DNA of 64,000 bases from Rhinopomastus cyanomelas (Eukaryota; Chordata; Aves; Bucerotiformes; Rhinopomastidae): assembly GCA_013400115.1 (NCBI GenBank), contig VXBP01009432.1, forward strand, positions 188,420-252,419, given 5' to 3'. The notes beneath the pieces were generated by a model that saw only the letters and a list, made by a program, of their open reading frames with translations, made no database searches and was not told the DNA's origin. This document shows, piece by piece, positions 35,520 to 48,903 of the stretch (positions within the stretch are counted from its first letter, which is position 1; every line of letters starts with the position of its first letter). Position numbers and translations under genes: made by a program.

Positions 35520-37721
35520 AAGTGATGGTGTATCGTGCATTGAACATGACCAGCATTCTGTCCTCAAAAGTTAATTAACTTAACAGCTGTATATGTGGAG
35601 GAGGGCTTGGGCTCATCTTCAGTATTATTTCAGTGAGAAATGCTTTTATCAATCAAAAACACTGAAGCTTTGCAGGAAGGTGTGGCTTAGTGATTAAGCC
35701 TCTTCCGTACACAGAAAATACTTCTGGGTTGCTGTAGTTGGTTGGCACTGTGGTAGATTCCTGAATGAATTAAACAAATGAGTAATATATTTAGAGAAGT
35801 GAAACATAAATATGCATCCTAATTTCAAAAATTATCCAGTTCATATCAGTAGAGTATTTCTTTGCAAACCAGAAAGAATTCTTAATTGACAAAGGAAGAC
35901 AAATGGGATAGTTTAGGTCTAAAATTTTACCTGATCTTACCACGCTTGCAGTCAGGTGAAAACGCTTTCTAAGTTGCGCCACTGATTTATCTCAAGAGAG
36001 CCTCTGCCCCCTCGTTATTTAAAATGACAGTATTTTCACGTGGCTGTGGTTGCACAGCAAGGCATTCCTTAGGGGAAAAAAAGGGTGTATTAATTCAGAA
36101 ATCACATTCCAGGGCCATAACTCCCTCTGGCAGTGTGGCTGACAGAGAAGGAAAATCAGGTGGCAGTACCAGCAACTGCTGCGCCGTGCGGAGCCGTGGG
36201 GTGGGGTGTGGTGGCCGGCATCTGCCAAGTGGAAAATGACAAAACCGGCAGAGGAAGGAATGAAACCTTCCAGCCTCGGGGGACGGTGCTGGAAAGAGTA
36301 GACAGTTACAAAAATAAAAAAAGCCAAGAACAAAACAAACAAACAAAAGTCTCCCAAAATACACTGAAATTAAACGTTTATTTTTGAAGGGCTGGACACT
36401 GTCACTTTAGCTGGCATTGGGTAGTTTCTCAAGCTGCAACGCTGGCCAGCATTTCCAGCGTCCTTCAGAACTGACCCCCGAGGTTGGACTGTTGCAGGAG
36501 AGCAGGCCTGGCTGTTGTGTTCATAGTGTTAGAGCATTTTCCCCTTGCACTCGGGGAAGAGTAGTTTTCCATCAGTCCATCAGACAGTTACGACTGGGAC
36601 AGTTACGTACCAGTGGTACTTGGTGCAAGTAGCTACCTACGCAAATCCCGTCTCGTTGCTGCCTCTGTGTATCTGCAGATACTAGTTTGTGATCTAAAGT
36701 GCGACTTTGCCGTGCTAACTGCTGCTTTTCTTTTTGCTTTTTTGGGCTCTTTTAAAAATTAGAATCCATTTAGGTGACGCTGAAGGGCATTGGTCACCCT
36801 TGAACTTAACGAAAGTTTGAACTGTATTCATATGCAATGGAAAAGAGATGAGGAAAGGCAGGGAAAGGATATTGCAGCAGGGTGCTTGTATCTTAAAGAT
36901 AAATCAATGTTCTATTGGAAACTCTTTTCCAATAATAGGACTGAATTCATAGAATGTTGTAACACTGTAATCCTGCCCCAGCTTTAAGCCCATTTTAATT
37001 TCCATTAGTGAAATCTCTTACTGCCAAACGTGCAGTAATTTCTGTCAGACTTGCAGAGATGTCATGAGATCGCTTTGGTCTGCACGCAAACTCTGCTCGG
37101 TCATCGGCTACTGTAACGGGGCTGCTTTGTCGCTGTTACCGAAGGTGCTTCACCCCGGAAACCAGTGGGTGTCCACGTTCGTGTGAATGAAGTTCTGCAA
37201 GGTAGGTCGTATGCAGTATTGTATGGCTTGAAGTACTACCTTAAAATTCCTCAAAAGGAAAAAAAGGGTTAACTCAACAAGAGCATTAGAAGGATTGTAA
37301 GAGGTTTGTAGTGTTCTCCACTGGAATGTGGTCTAAAATACTTGACCCTGTAAAGTGTGAGAAGTGATATATTTTAGGTAATACGTTAGAACTCACATGC
37401 TGTATTATGAGTATTTTCTCGTGTAACTATGTACCTTTCTCAAACTTCAGGATATTTTATAGGTGGATTAACTTTCTTCACTGGAATGACAATTGTGATT
37501 GTTTCTCTCTTTTGAACTTAAAAAGAATCCAAGTGCTACTACATCTCAGCAGCCGAACAACCCTTTCTTCTGTTGTCTTGCTTCCAAAATTGACAGTCCC
37601 TGTTTGGAGTTATTTTCATGTAATATAAAAAGAAATGAAAATTTTTAAAATTATTTTTATTCCAATGAAGTTTATGTAAGAGAAAAAAAAAATAAATCTT
37701 AATGTTTTTCCCAATAATAAA
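35520..37721 (+). other. TMEM135: Probable TMEM135 3' UTR
   Basis: Sequence after the stop has no convincing open frame and is read as 3' UTR. An early ATTAAA is at 35769-35774 and AATAAA is at 36313-36318. A close pair of AATAAA signals is at 37691-37696 and 37716-37721, followed by T/G-rich sequence, and is the best candidate for the main end. The true end cannot be fixed without transcripts. Confidence 0.5.
37691..37721 (+). terminator. Candidate poly(A) signal pair of TMEM135
   Basis: Two AATAAA hexamers 25 bases apart in an A/T-rich stretch, followed within about 40 bases by a T/G-rich segment (GGTTGTTATTCGTG). This is the classic layout of a vertebrate cleavage and polyadenylation site, about 2.2 kb after the TMEM135 stop. 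Confidence 0.45.
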
Positions 37722-38879
37722 CAGTTGCTGCTTGAAAAAGTGACTTACTGCCTAGGTTGTTATTCGTGAGCCGTCAGGAGTCGTCAGTGAGGTAGTATTT
37801 GGTGGTGAAGGACTGCCAGGATTGTGACTTGAGCATTGAAATTGTTTGCATTTCTTATGAAATGAAGTCCTAATGCAGTATGAGGGAAGAGAGGATACCA
37901 GGGCACTTCAGTCGACAACTTCAGGTCTGTGCGTTCGGGGTTAATGATGAAGTGTGGGTTGACGTTGTTTGATGATGTTTTTTAACTGCTGTGAAGGCAG
38001 TGAAAGCCAACGTGCCTCCAGCTCTTCCCACCACATGCCAGACGGTTGGACCTTATGACTGAAGAGGCAGCATTTTCTACCCCCTGATGTGGCATGGCTG
38101 GTTTCTCGATCATATGACTGTTATCTGATCTCATTCAGCTTCTGGCGAAAGGAGTTGGTTTTGCAAAGAGGAGTACAGGGGGAGACTTGCTCAGGAGATG
38201 GTGAGAAGTGGTGGGTAAGTCTGAAATACCAAACATAGTTCCTTAAGTTACTTGCTTGGGTGTCCTTAGGAAGACTGTGCAAGGAGATGGTACTTGGCAT
38301 CTCAGGAGGTTGTACCAAGAGCAGCTGCTTTATTGGTGGCTCCCAGGAGTCAGGAGCAAGTATGCCTGTGGTAGACAATTATTTTCAACTTTCCTTGAGG
38401 TTGTTTGCGTACATGGCTCTTCTGGAGAGTTCACTGCCATCCCTTTTGCTCTTACCGCACCACCCTTACTGTGCATCTTGCTCTCCCGGTAGCTGTAGTC
38501 CCCATCTTGCAGCCAGACGCCCATACTTGGTGTCACATCCTCCCAGCCTTTTGCCCTTGGTTCTTTATACCTCTCTCATGTCTACCCAGCACTGGATCCT
38601 TTACAAACCTCATTTACAGCCCTTGGGTTCCTCCTTTTACTTCTCCTTCATTACGTGTCTAGGGGAGTGCTGCTCTTGCCTGAAGAAGAAGTTGGGTGGG
38701 AATACTCTTGCAAGCACCCAAGTTTGCTCTCCCAACCTTGGGGTTCAGTCAGCAGGGCTGCTTCGGGAGCAGTAGAATTCAGCAATCCAGATCTAGTTTT
38801 CCTCTCCAGCTCAAGACGTTCTGGCCAATGACTGAGGTACAAAATCCTGAAATGAAGGGCAAAGTGATTCTTTTTCTGT

Positions 38880-41210
38880 TATGATGGATCCTGTGTAATC
38901 AAGATCTTTTGCCCACCATTGTTCAGCTGACTTTCAGGCTGTGTGAGATTGTTCCTGTTGCAGACCTTCATCACTTGTTCACTGGCCTTGGTGGTGATGA
39001 TGGACATGTTGGTATCTGTGCTGAGCTCCACTAAGTAGATGGTGTTTCTTTTAAAGGATCATTTTAAATCTAGCAAATTAAGACAAACCGAAATACTGAT
39101 CTTTTGGAGTTAGTAATAAAAGCAAAAAGTGCCTACATCATGGTTTTAGTTATTACAGATAACATCTTCTCAGTTCATGAGGAAAACGAGCGAAACATCT
39201 GAATGTTTCTGTGTAGATGGAGTGAGGGCCAATGGCATCCTGGCCTGCGTCAGGAATGGTGTGGCCAGCAGGAGCAGGGAGGTCATTCTGCCCCTGTACT
39301 CTGCACTGGTTAGGCCGCACCTTGAGTACTGTGTCCAGTTCTGGGCCCCTCAGTTTAGGAAGGACATTGAGGTGCTTGAGCGTGTCCAGAGAAGGGCAAC
39401 GAGGCTGGTGAGGGGCCTTGAGCACAAGCCCTATGAGGAGAGGCTGAGGGAGCTGGGATTGTTTAGCCTTGAGAAGAGGAGGCTCAGGGGAGACCTTATT
39501 GCTGTCTACAACTACCTGAGGGGTGGTTGTGGCCAGGAGGAGGTTGCTCTCTTCTCTCAGGCAGCCAGCACCAGAACAAGAGGACACAGCCTCAAGCTGC
39601 GCCAGGGGAAATTTAGGCTTGAGGTGAGGAGAAAGTTCTTCACTGAGAGTGTCATTGGCCACTGGAATGGACTGCCCGGGGAGGTGGTGGAGTCGCCAAC
39701 TCTGGAGCTGTTCAAGGCAGGATTGGACGTGGCACTTGGTGCCATGGTCTAGCCTTGAGCTCTGTGGTGACAGGTTGGACTTGATGATCTATGAGGTCTC
39801 TTCCGACCTTGGTAATGCTGTGATACTGTGATCTCACTGCTGAAGGTGAAAGTCTGAGCTGCTTCATTTTGTCTCACATCTGGGTCCCCAGGATAATGTC
39901 AGAAGCTCTGCCTTCTGTGGGTGACATCTCTCCAGGCAAGGCTGCTCTAAGAAAGTGCAGGTTTCAGTTGTGTGGCCAAGCAGCTCAATGTTCCTCATAA
40001 TTTCTCAGCCACAGTGAGAACCAATATGCCATCCATAGTAGAGTCAACCTGTTCTAGTTGCTCCCTGCAGCTCTCAGAGCAGAACTAGGGCCCTTCTACC
40101 CCAGCTGTCAAAGGTAGGACATTTCTGAAAATGGTCAGTAGGGCTCAAGAGTAATTTTCAGAAAACTGACTGGGCCGCATTCATTCTCCTTCGAGTTTTC
40201 CTTCCTTTTGTCCAGGCCACTGTGCTTTTGTGCTTGTTTGAGGATGTGGGAATGGTTTTATTCCAGATGCTTGGTGGCGTCCCAGGCAGAGAGGTCTGCT
40301 GTGGTCTGAGCTCAGTTAAAAATTCAGGGTGCAAATGCTTCCATTTCCAGCTCTGTCAGAGGAAATTATTTCTGGACAAGTGGTCCTGTGCTGGGTGTGC
40401 ACTGACACGGCACAAAAAGACAGAGCAAGGAAACCAGTGAGCTTTTATTTTGTTCTGGATTTTTTTTAACATGGATCAGAGGCAGGGCTCAGGTTGTACA
40501 TCAGCATTAGGATTATGAATCCTTACCATGATGCGGAAGAAACAGGATCAGGGAGAAGACAAAGTGTGGTAAAATGGAGTTGAGGCCAGCAAAGTAACTT
40601 TGGTGGTCATAGCTTTGTGCCTAAATACTGGTCTGGAGGTTTCCATTTCCAGATGAGTGTTTCTGAGCAATGAGCTTTTCACCAGTGAGACTGCCATTTC
40701 CGCCACCTCAACCAGTGTTCTGCACCCAGACAGATCCATTACTTGCAGGTGACATTTGGGAGAGGGAGGAGAGGTGTCTCATTTTCACAAGCCACCTCTC
40801 TTCATAAAACAAATACATCTTCTGCTGCTCCTCTGAGGATAGAATGGCAGGATTTGACATGTCCCTTTAGCAACCTTGTTTTGCAGGTTTTCTCATTATT
40901 TGCTAGAAGGTCTGGAATGTTTTATTTATCCTGAAGATCCATTTACAGTATTAGGGAGGCAAGGATATTTTCTCCCCTGTAAGGAGTCTGAAATTGCCAT
41001 TGCGTGCGTACTGGAGGCATCACCCATCATTCCTTGTTGCCTTTGGCCACATTAAAGTGAGATTGCTTTACTCAGGACACTGCACCCACCTTCTGCATGT
41101 GATGGATTATGTCCTTCCATCTGCATCAGAAATGACTTCCATTTCACCAGCAGCCTCCTTTGAACATGGCAAGCAGAAATGTGAATTAGAGCCCACTTTG
41201 ATCTGAAGGA
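38880..41210 (-). pseudogene. Possible decayed coding remnant, split by CR1 (weak)
   Basis: On the minus strand, coding-like open pieces follow one another with stops and frame changes: an N-terminal-side piece near 40548-40739 with GCRTLVEVAEMAVSLVKSSL, then QLEQVDSTMDGILVLTVAEK near 40020-40070, and after the CR1 at 39.2-39.8 kb TIYLVELSTDTNMSIITTKA near 38.99-39.05 kb. I do not recognise a parent gene. Runs of 30-60 open codons also arise by chance in this GC-richer stretch, so this is a guess to be tested. Confidence 0.15.
39225..39832 (+). mobile_element. CR1 3' part with intact ORF2 C-terminus
   Basis: An open frame of 191 codons (39177-39752; CR1-derived part from about 39225) reads RANGILACVRNGVASRSREV and LPLYSALVRPHLEYCVQFWA down to LELFKAGLDVALGAMV with no stop. 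The 3' UTR ends GCTGTGATACTGTGAT. The lack of frame breaks suggests recent insertion. The reverse-transcriptase and endonuclease parts are missing. Confidence 0.93.
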
Positions 41211-41600
41211 CTTTTTTTTCCCCCTGGCACAGGCTGGGGAGTTTTCCGTTTGCTAATTAAAACAGAGAGCAGTCAGAAGAATGTTAAATATTAATGCCAA
41301 GGCTTTACCCAGGCTGGAAGAAGCTGGATGGAAATGCAGGCGGATAATTAATCTTCTCATGCCAATGAAATCCAATCGATATGTTTTTTCCCCTCAGCTG
41401 CCACAACGGAGACGAAAAATAACGCTGCTGTGGCTGCTGGAGCAGGAGCTGATGGGACTGTTCCCGGGACTGCTTGAAGGTTACAGAAGACCTGACCCCA
41501 GAGTCAGGGACAAAACCAAGCCTTTATTTTTTTATTTTAAAAATTATTTTAAAAGGTGGTGGTCTGCTTTCCCATTGCAGATAGTAAAACCTTGCAATAA

Positions 41601-42385
41601 TCATAGAATCATAGAGTAGTTTTGGCTGGAAGAGACTTTTAAGATCATCAAGTCCCACCTTTTCCTAACTCTACCAACACCACTAAACCCCATCCCCCAA
41701 TGCATCTACCCTTCTCTTAAACACATCCAAGGATGGGGACTCAACCCCCATCCTGGACAGGCTGTTCCAGTGCCTGACAACCCTTTTAGGAAAGAAATTC
41801 CTCCTGGCATCCAACCTGAACCTCCTCTGGTGCAGCTTTAAGGCAATTTCCCCTCATCCTATTGCTGGCCACTAGGGAGAACAGACCAACCCCTGCCTCT
41901 CTACAACCTCCTTTCAAGTAGCTGTAGAAAGCAATTAGGTCTCCCCTCTATCTCCTCTTCTTCAGACTAAACAGCCCCAGATCCCTCAGCCATTCCTCAT
42001 ATGACATCTTCCAAATCCTTTACTAGCTTGGTAGCCACCTCTGTCCCATCTCCAGCCCTTCAGTGTCCCTCTTGTAGTGAGAGGCCCAAAACTGGACACA
42101 AGACTCGAGGTGTAGCCTTATCGAAGCTGAGGGGAACAATCACCTCCCTGCTCCCACTGGCAACACCGTTATCTGCTCCAGGCCAGGATGCTGTTGGCCT
42201 TCTACTTGGGCACACTGCTGGCTCCTGTTCATCCAGCCCTCTGTTAACACTCCCAGGTCCCTCTCTGCCTGGCAGGTCTCCAGCCACTCCTCCCCAAGGC
42301 TAGCGCTGCCGCGGGTTGTTGTGGCCAAAGTGCAGGACCCAGCATTTGGCTCTGTTGAAATTCATGTAACTGGCCTTGGACAAGG
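41601..42385 (-). mobile_element. CR1 3' part, antisense, about 0.8 kb
   Basis: Starts TCATAGAATCATAGAGTAGT and runs through the antisense ORF2 C-terminus to TTGAAATTCATGTAACTGGC. Frame breaks are present. It is of a different subfamily from the 39.2 kb copy. Confidence 0.9.
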
Positions 42386-43032
42386 TGAAAAGACCTGCTG
42401 AGAGGGAGTCCCACACTGCTGCTAGACCTGTTTTGATACAGGTGTAAAGGGTGTCCTAACAACCCAGAAATGCTGTCTTGATCCTCCTCCATCTGCTGTG
42501 GATAGAAAAGAAAGGTCAGACATTTTAAAAGCCCAGGTCTCCTGTGCTCATATTCACGAGTGGATTGAACATCTGAGATCATCCCTTTGCTTCTTTGGGC
42601 AGAAAATAGTAATATCCTGTAAACAATTTGAAAGTGAAGCAGAAGGTTCACCCATGGTATCTTCTGGCTGGTACCTGTAGCCAGGTGGGAAGGGTCAGCT
42701 CTCCGCTGACTCTGCTGCCCTGTACAGAGACCAGGTCTGGCCTCTTCTACAGCAACACGGAGCAAGTGCTCAGAATCTGTTCCAGCCTAAGATCTGGTGG
42801 CACCAAATGAATCTTAAGTAGAGTTAAAAAATTATTAAAGAACCTTCCTCTCAGCCCTGGCTATGAAAAATCACTCAGTTGGGGAACTCCTTGCCTTTGA
42901 AGGAGTGGAAAAAGTGACTGAAAGATCAGCTGTAACTGTGTCCAAAGGCTTCACATAGAGAGTGGCTCACGCGGCGCAGTTCTCAGCCTGCTGACGTTGC
43001 TGCCTTTTGGATTTGATCCGCTGCTCTCATAT

Positions 43033-43170
43033 CATAGACCCTTTTCTAGATGTCCAGCCTAAATCTACCCTGTTGTAGCTCAAAATCATTGCCCTTCGTC
43101 CTACTGTTCCATGCTCTTGTGAGCAGTTCTTGCCTAGCCTTCTTACAGGCCCATTTCGGGTACAGGTACC
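43033..43170 (-). mobile_element. CR1 fragment, antisense
   Basis: Reads TCATAGACCC, then GATGTCCAGCCTAAATCTAC and ATTGCCCTTCGTCC. It corresponds to the ORF2 end in antisense; most of the 3' UTR part is missing. Confidence 0.65.
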
Positions 43171-45449
43171 TCCCAAAAAACTTACTTGTTCCCCCCGTGT
43201 GTTTCTGTTCCCCAGAACTGTCTGTCAGGTCTTATTTCCCTGAGGTAAAGGAAACTCCAAACATCGTGGCCAGGGGTCACTCCCTACCAGGGGAGTGCAC
43301 TGGTGCTCTGCATGCAGCCTTCTGCCTGCAGCCCCAAGATTATCAGTGATGCAACAGAGATGGCTGTTGGGTCTGACACCCCAAATGTTCTTCCGCAGCA
43401 AGTCATCAAATTTTGGCGTAATCACATCCTCAAAGGCACAAGGGCTTGGTTTCCCAGCCAACATCACAGGAGTGAGGCACAAATCCAGCTGCTTTTTTAC
43501 AACAGTGCATCTGAATCTTCTGCTGGGTCAAACTGACAGCAAGGACATGTCCTGCGGTGTCTCTCTCTTCAGTCAGGTGAGTGTGTCCCACAGCCACAAC
43601 CTTCAGCGAAGTGTAAACCCTGTCCCTGCTGTTGGTCCCAAAAGCAAAGCAGTGTTGCTCATGTGGGGAAGTGAAAAGCTGGTGTGTGACTTGGTGTCTC
43701 TGTTTCGTGCCTGCAGACTTAAAAGGAGCAAAAGTCATAGCCACTCATGGATGTTTTTCTGGATGGAACCAGCAGCAGAACACCACCATCAGACAGCTTG
43801 CAGCCTGCTGACATTAGAGCAGGAAACCAGCAGCTCACAAGAGCAAACTCCGAATCGTTAAGCCCCAAGGCCACTCATTAGTACAGGCTTCCTCTGATGT
43901 TTAGGGGTCTGTTTCTCAAGGAGTCAGCCAGGGGCTGGGATGATTAAATCGGTCCTAGTGAACTGGACTGCGCCAGACTCACTGCAGCTGCCTCAGATGT
44001 GCCTGATGGCCTCCCACAATTTGCAGTTTGCAACTTGTAGAACAAAGCTGCACTTGATGAAAAACCTCACCCTTTGATAGTGACCTTTGCATGTTGGCCT
44101 GCCTGGAAACTGATGATGATCAGCTGCTTTCTGAGCATAACCTTGGGCTTCACATTCACTGCTTTGCTTTCCCTAGCTGGAGTTTCTTCTCACCTGTCTG
44201 TCCTCCTTCACCACCACCATTTTCATTCCATTCCACACAGTCACCGAAGACAATCTGCATCTCTGCTCCAGGTCATATAAAATCCAAAGATGATCCAAAG
44301 AGATGAGCTCCACATTTTTGCTCAGCTGGGAGCACAAGCAATAGGGCTGCCTTTCTCAGCTGAGGATGCCTTTGACTACAGTACTGGCTGCGATCTGAGC
44401 ATAGACAGGGACACTGGACAGGAATCATTGCTTGCTCCAGCAATCATAATATCACACAGCATGGGATTGATTTTTGATTCCATGAATTACTTTGAAATTA
44501 TTTTGCTTTAATAAATTGGGTTGGGAGGAGAATAATTTCAACAGAGATGGAAATGAGTCCAAATCAAACAGCGTGTGTAGCAAAGCCCAGTAATTTTGTG
44601 AACTGAGGCCAGAGTTTCAGATCCTTAGACCAAATCTTGCTTTGAGTTCTTGTTCCTTTAGAAGTTTTTCTTCTGTAAGAGTGACCTTTTGCTTGTGGTT
44701 TTGGGAAATGTTGCCCAAGACTTGACAAATCAAGCACTTTATGCCATCACACAAAAGAAAGGTCTCCCTCTACCCCTGTCCACTCTCTTATGCACAGAGA
44801 GGTGAGAGCACGGATTAGACTCTCAGAGGACTTACAAGTCTCGTTAAAGTTTTTGGTGCTTCAGCTTCAAATAATGATTCTCAAGACCAGCTGCAGTTGA
44901 ACTTGCCCTTTGTGTGCTGGTTTCACATGTGACTGTCTCTGAGGATTCTCTGTGCTGCCATTTCTCTTACACAGCTGCCCTCAGCCATGATGGCACTGAG
45001 CAGCCTCCTGCCTATGCCCATGGGGATGTGAGTGCCCTCTGCTGAAGCCAGCAGAGGCACCCAGGAAACTCTCCAGAGGGAATGTGGTCTGGCCCATGCA
45101 AATTCCTGGACACATCCCAGGACCTGCTGGCCACGTGTTTGTTGGTCCTGGCCAATGAATGCCAAGGAATGTGCTAGTACATTAGCACTGAGAGACTGCC
45201 CATTCCTGGCCCAGAAACAGTCCCCTGGCACTATTTAGTTTATGGCTAGGGACACAGGTTTGATGCCTGGGGAGGATCAGGGCTTCCTGCACCCGTAGCA
45301 CCGCCACAGGGCTGCTATTGCTCTGGCTGCAGAGCAGAAGCAGCAAGAGGGGGCTCAGCAGAGCACAGCAATCTTATCCTGAAGGTTTGGTTGAGATTTA
45401 GCAGATTAAGTCCTGGTGGGACCTGTCAAGGCAAGGTTTTGTCCCTTTG

Positions 45450-46200
45450 TTTTCACAGGAAGTTTCTTATTCCCAGCCTTTGCTCACTGCTGTTTCAAGG
45501 GAGGAAAGTGAGTCATGGCGTTTCCTCTTGGCCTGAGGAGACAGGCAGAGAAACTGCTTCCTAGGGGCTCTGCCCAGACAGCCCAGCGCCGGGCAGCCAA
45601 GAAGCAGTTGGGCAAAGAGCTCTCAGGTTCTCTAGCGTGGCTGCAGGTTACTTGTCCGTCCAGCCGTGGGCACAAACACGTTTCCCGTGTGGGCGATCGC
45701 TGCGGGAGTGAGCGGTGCTGCTTTGCCAGGCACTGGGATCAGGGCAGAACGACTTCCCTGCTGACTGCGGGTGCAAAGCAGGGGAGGACACCTGCTTTGT
45801 GGGAGGATGTGTGTGGAGCAAAGATGGACGCACGCGTTTCCTTTCACTCAGCCCTCTCTCCACTCTCTAAACAAGACTGAATGCACCAGCGTGTTCACAG
45901 GGCTACGTTTGGTTTCCTAACAGGGCCACGGTTGGCCTCTGCTGGACACAGGCAGGGCCAGACATGGAGGTTGCTGTGTTGGCTGTCCTGGGACAAGAGA
46001 TGCACCTCTGCCCTCCCTGCTTGGCCAGAGAAGCCCTCCTTAGAGATGGTTCCAACGGTAGAGGTGCCTTCAGCTGCAGTGAGGAAGCATTTCTGTTTTC
46101 CTTGGGCCTGCCTGAGGATGGACTGCAATGGCCAGCCACCTGGCTCTGGTGCTATCTTGCCTTCCAAGCAGCCCTCTCTGCTCTCATCACTGCTGCTGCT
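45450..46200. other. GC-richer block with AP-1 site
   Basis: A stretch with scattered CpG (GGGCGATCGCTGCGGG at about 45688) and a consensus AP-1 site TGAGTCA at 45509-45515. Overlapping open frames up to 121 codons look like a consequence of composition. It could be an enhancer or unannotated promoter; unproven. Confidence 0.25.
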
Positions 46201-48831
46201 TTAAATTTAAGCTCGAGAATGGAAGGAGGAAAACAAGTCACTACTGTGCACGGGGAAACAGCCCCTCCTGGTCTATATAAGAATTCCAACAAGCTGAGGA
46301 AGGGCTGGGAAGGCCAGTTTTAAACTCTGCAGGCAAGATATTGCACTTTGTGTTAACAAAACCAGGAGACAGTAAAACCTGAGCAGCCTCATCAGAGGCA
46401 GGGACTTGGGAAGAGAGGCTCTGACTGCAGGATGCTTGTAAGTATTTGCCATGTGTGATGTCTCTGTGACCTGGCTGGGATTCCTCTTTGTGCAGGGCAC
46501 ACAAAGCAGAGGAAATGCTGCTCCACAGGTTTAATTCTAGTGTGTGCAATGGTGCTGAGATAAGCATGAAGAAGTGGATCAGCAGTAAGGGGTAGGCAGG
46601 GGACCTGAGCAGCTCTGCTTCTGTAGGAGAATCAGGGCATGAATGTGTCATTGACTTCCAAGCAGGTCAGTGGATCTCTGCTCCTGTTCTCCTGCCATCC
46701 CTGTGTCTGAGATGTTGCCACTTTCTGAAGGAAATTACCTGACTCTTATGCAGCAATTTAGGAGAAGCTCACCCTTCAAACAAGCAAACATGCCTGCAAC
46801 ATAGCCCGTGGTTTGGCTTGTGCTCCTGTCTCCTTTTACAGTTTTGGTCCAGTTGAAAAAACAGGAGAAAATAAAGTTTCAGTTACAGAGTCAGTTGTTT
46901 GTACTCTCTGGGCACACAGCCTATCACCTACATGATTGCCACCAACACTCAAAGCCAGCCATGCCTGCTGCTTGGGCTTCCCCTGTGGAAGGCAAGGACT
47001 CTACTGCACTAGTGTTCAGATGCCCAGGCAAGAACTACCTCCCTATTGATAAATACCTTTCCAAAACCCCTCCCTTTTCTGCATGCCCGCAGGCACACGC
47101 ACACACAGAGGTGGCTAAATGAACCGTGGCAAATAAAACCATACAGTTAAAGCACCTCTTTCAAATAAAGGTTGGCCAAATGAATTCCTTACACTGATTC
47201 ATGCTTCCTTCTCCCTCCTCAGCAGCCTATCTTCACTCAAGTCCTGCTCTGTTAAGGCTTTAAGTTCACTGGAACCAGAATTTTACCTTCTGACTGTTGG
47301 GTTGTCTCTGGCTGAGTAAGGAAACAGGTTTAGCTCTGGATACAGCTTCTCTTGATGCAGCTGCAAATGATCACTGCGATGGGACCTGGATCCCAGCTGG
47401 TGTGTGGGTGAAGGATGTAATCACAGGCTCAGGCCCACCACCACAGACTGGATGATGCTCATGCACCAAGGTTCCCACCTGCTGCCTCTCTTGCATTTTG
47501 CAGAAGCTGGGCCCTTTGCAGAACATGGCTGTGGTCTGGTCCATCCCTTCAGGTACCAGAAGGTATGAGCTGACCCAAGTGATTTGATGTGCTGAGCAGC
47601 TATGGGTGTAGAGCCCTCGGTTCCTGGAGCTTAACGGTGGTGCAGCTGGGTGCTCTGAGAATGACTTAAAGGGTGAAGCACCTTTTGAAACTTTTGCCAG
47701 GAGCATCAAAAGTCATACCCAGTCTGGAGAACCATCTGTATCCTCAAAGTTAGAACATACCTAGAGCTATAGTGGGAAGACACATGGGAAGGAGCCTTGG
47801 GCAATCTGTGTTGCCTCAGCCTCCTTCCTAGTTAGGTGGCTGATGAGTAAAAGGTTTTCATAAAGCTGACCTTACAGTAGGGAAAAAACCCCAAGCAAAA
47901 CACAAGACCCCCTTTCCCAAACTTCTGGGAGCTTTCCTTTATGGATTCCTTCAAAATCCAAGGGTAACCTTTCATAAAACTTCTGGAGCAATTAAAGCTG
48001 AGTCCTTGCACCACAGAGGTCGGACTCCCTGAGGGCATCTCGGGTCAGGGAGCTGACCAGTGAAATACCCCGAACCATTACAACAACTGGAATGCAACTG
48101 GAAATGCTTACAGTACTTTTTACAATATTGTAAAGGAGGATGGAAAAGAACAAACAAGTGGGAATAGCTGACAAATGAAACAGAAATAGAGCAATTATTT
48201 GCGCTCTGTGTTTGGATGACAAGACCAGACAGGCTAGAAGTGAACGAGCTTGTTTGTTGCAGAGAAACAGGAGAGGTAACCTGTGTTTGTACAGGTGCTG
48301 ATCAATTTGGACAACTGTTCAGCAGCTCTGACACTGAGACAAATCTAACTTTGCAAAGGAACCACTTTTTTATGTTGCTGAATAGCCAGATTGAAAGTAA
48401 ATATGGTCTGGAAATAATTGGAAAGATACTATTTGCTGTTTCCCATGGGAATGTGAGCAGGGATACTCTGTGCCAGTTGCTGTCAGCAACATCTATTCTG
48501 AGAAGACCCTGAGTACCAGCTTACACCAACACAGGCTGGGAGCATGTGGGCTCAAAAAGCAAAATCAACCCTTTACAGTTACCCCTGCTCTCTTCCTCAG
48601 GGTGCAGGTGAAAAAGGAGAAACCTCAGGTACACTGTGCAGTACCTGTGCAATGCCCTGTCCTGGCAGGAAGCAGAACACATGCAGTTTGCAGAGCTGAT
48701 GTGTTGTCTCTTCTACTGTGGCATTAGCTTTGCTCTGAGTTGTTTGATCTAGTTCTTTCTGTAAAGGCTCATGAAACAGATGCTCTTTCTCTGCAGCAGG
48801 TGGCAGGACACAGTTAACTGAGGAGCTGTAA

Positions 48832-48903
48832 CTTGTGGGGTTAATGGTTGCACTAGATGATCTCAAAGGTCTTTTCCAACCTAGGCAATTCTGTAATTCC
48901 ATG
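48832..48903 (+). mobile_element. Short CR1 3' end, sense
   Basis: GCACTAGATGATCTCAAAGG, then TCTTTTCCAACC and CAATTCTGTAATTCCATG. It is an extreme 3' end only. Confidence 0.75.

Noticed and set aside
38260..38775. 171-codon + strand frame
   Set aside because: Rich in Ser, Leu, Pro and Cys with overlapping frames on both strands; no domain, splice context or family resemblance. Most likely chance.
39177..39752. 191-codon frame as a host gene
   Set aside because: It is the CR1 ORF2 C-terminus, preceded by unrelated sequence and without its own promoter or complete enzyme domains.
43295..43861. 188-codon + strand frame
   Set aside because: No recognisable domain, and open frames exist on the opposite strand too; a short likeness to a KVxATHG-type motif is too weak to name a family.
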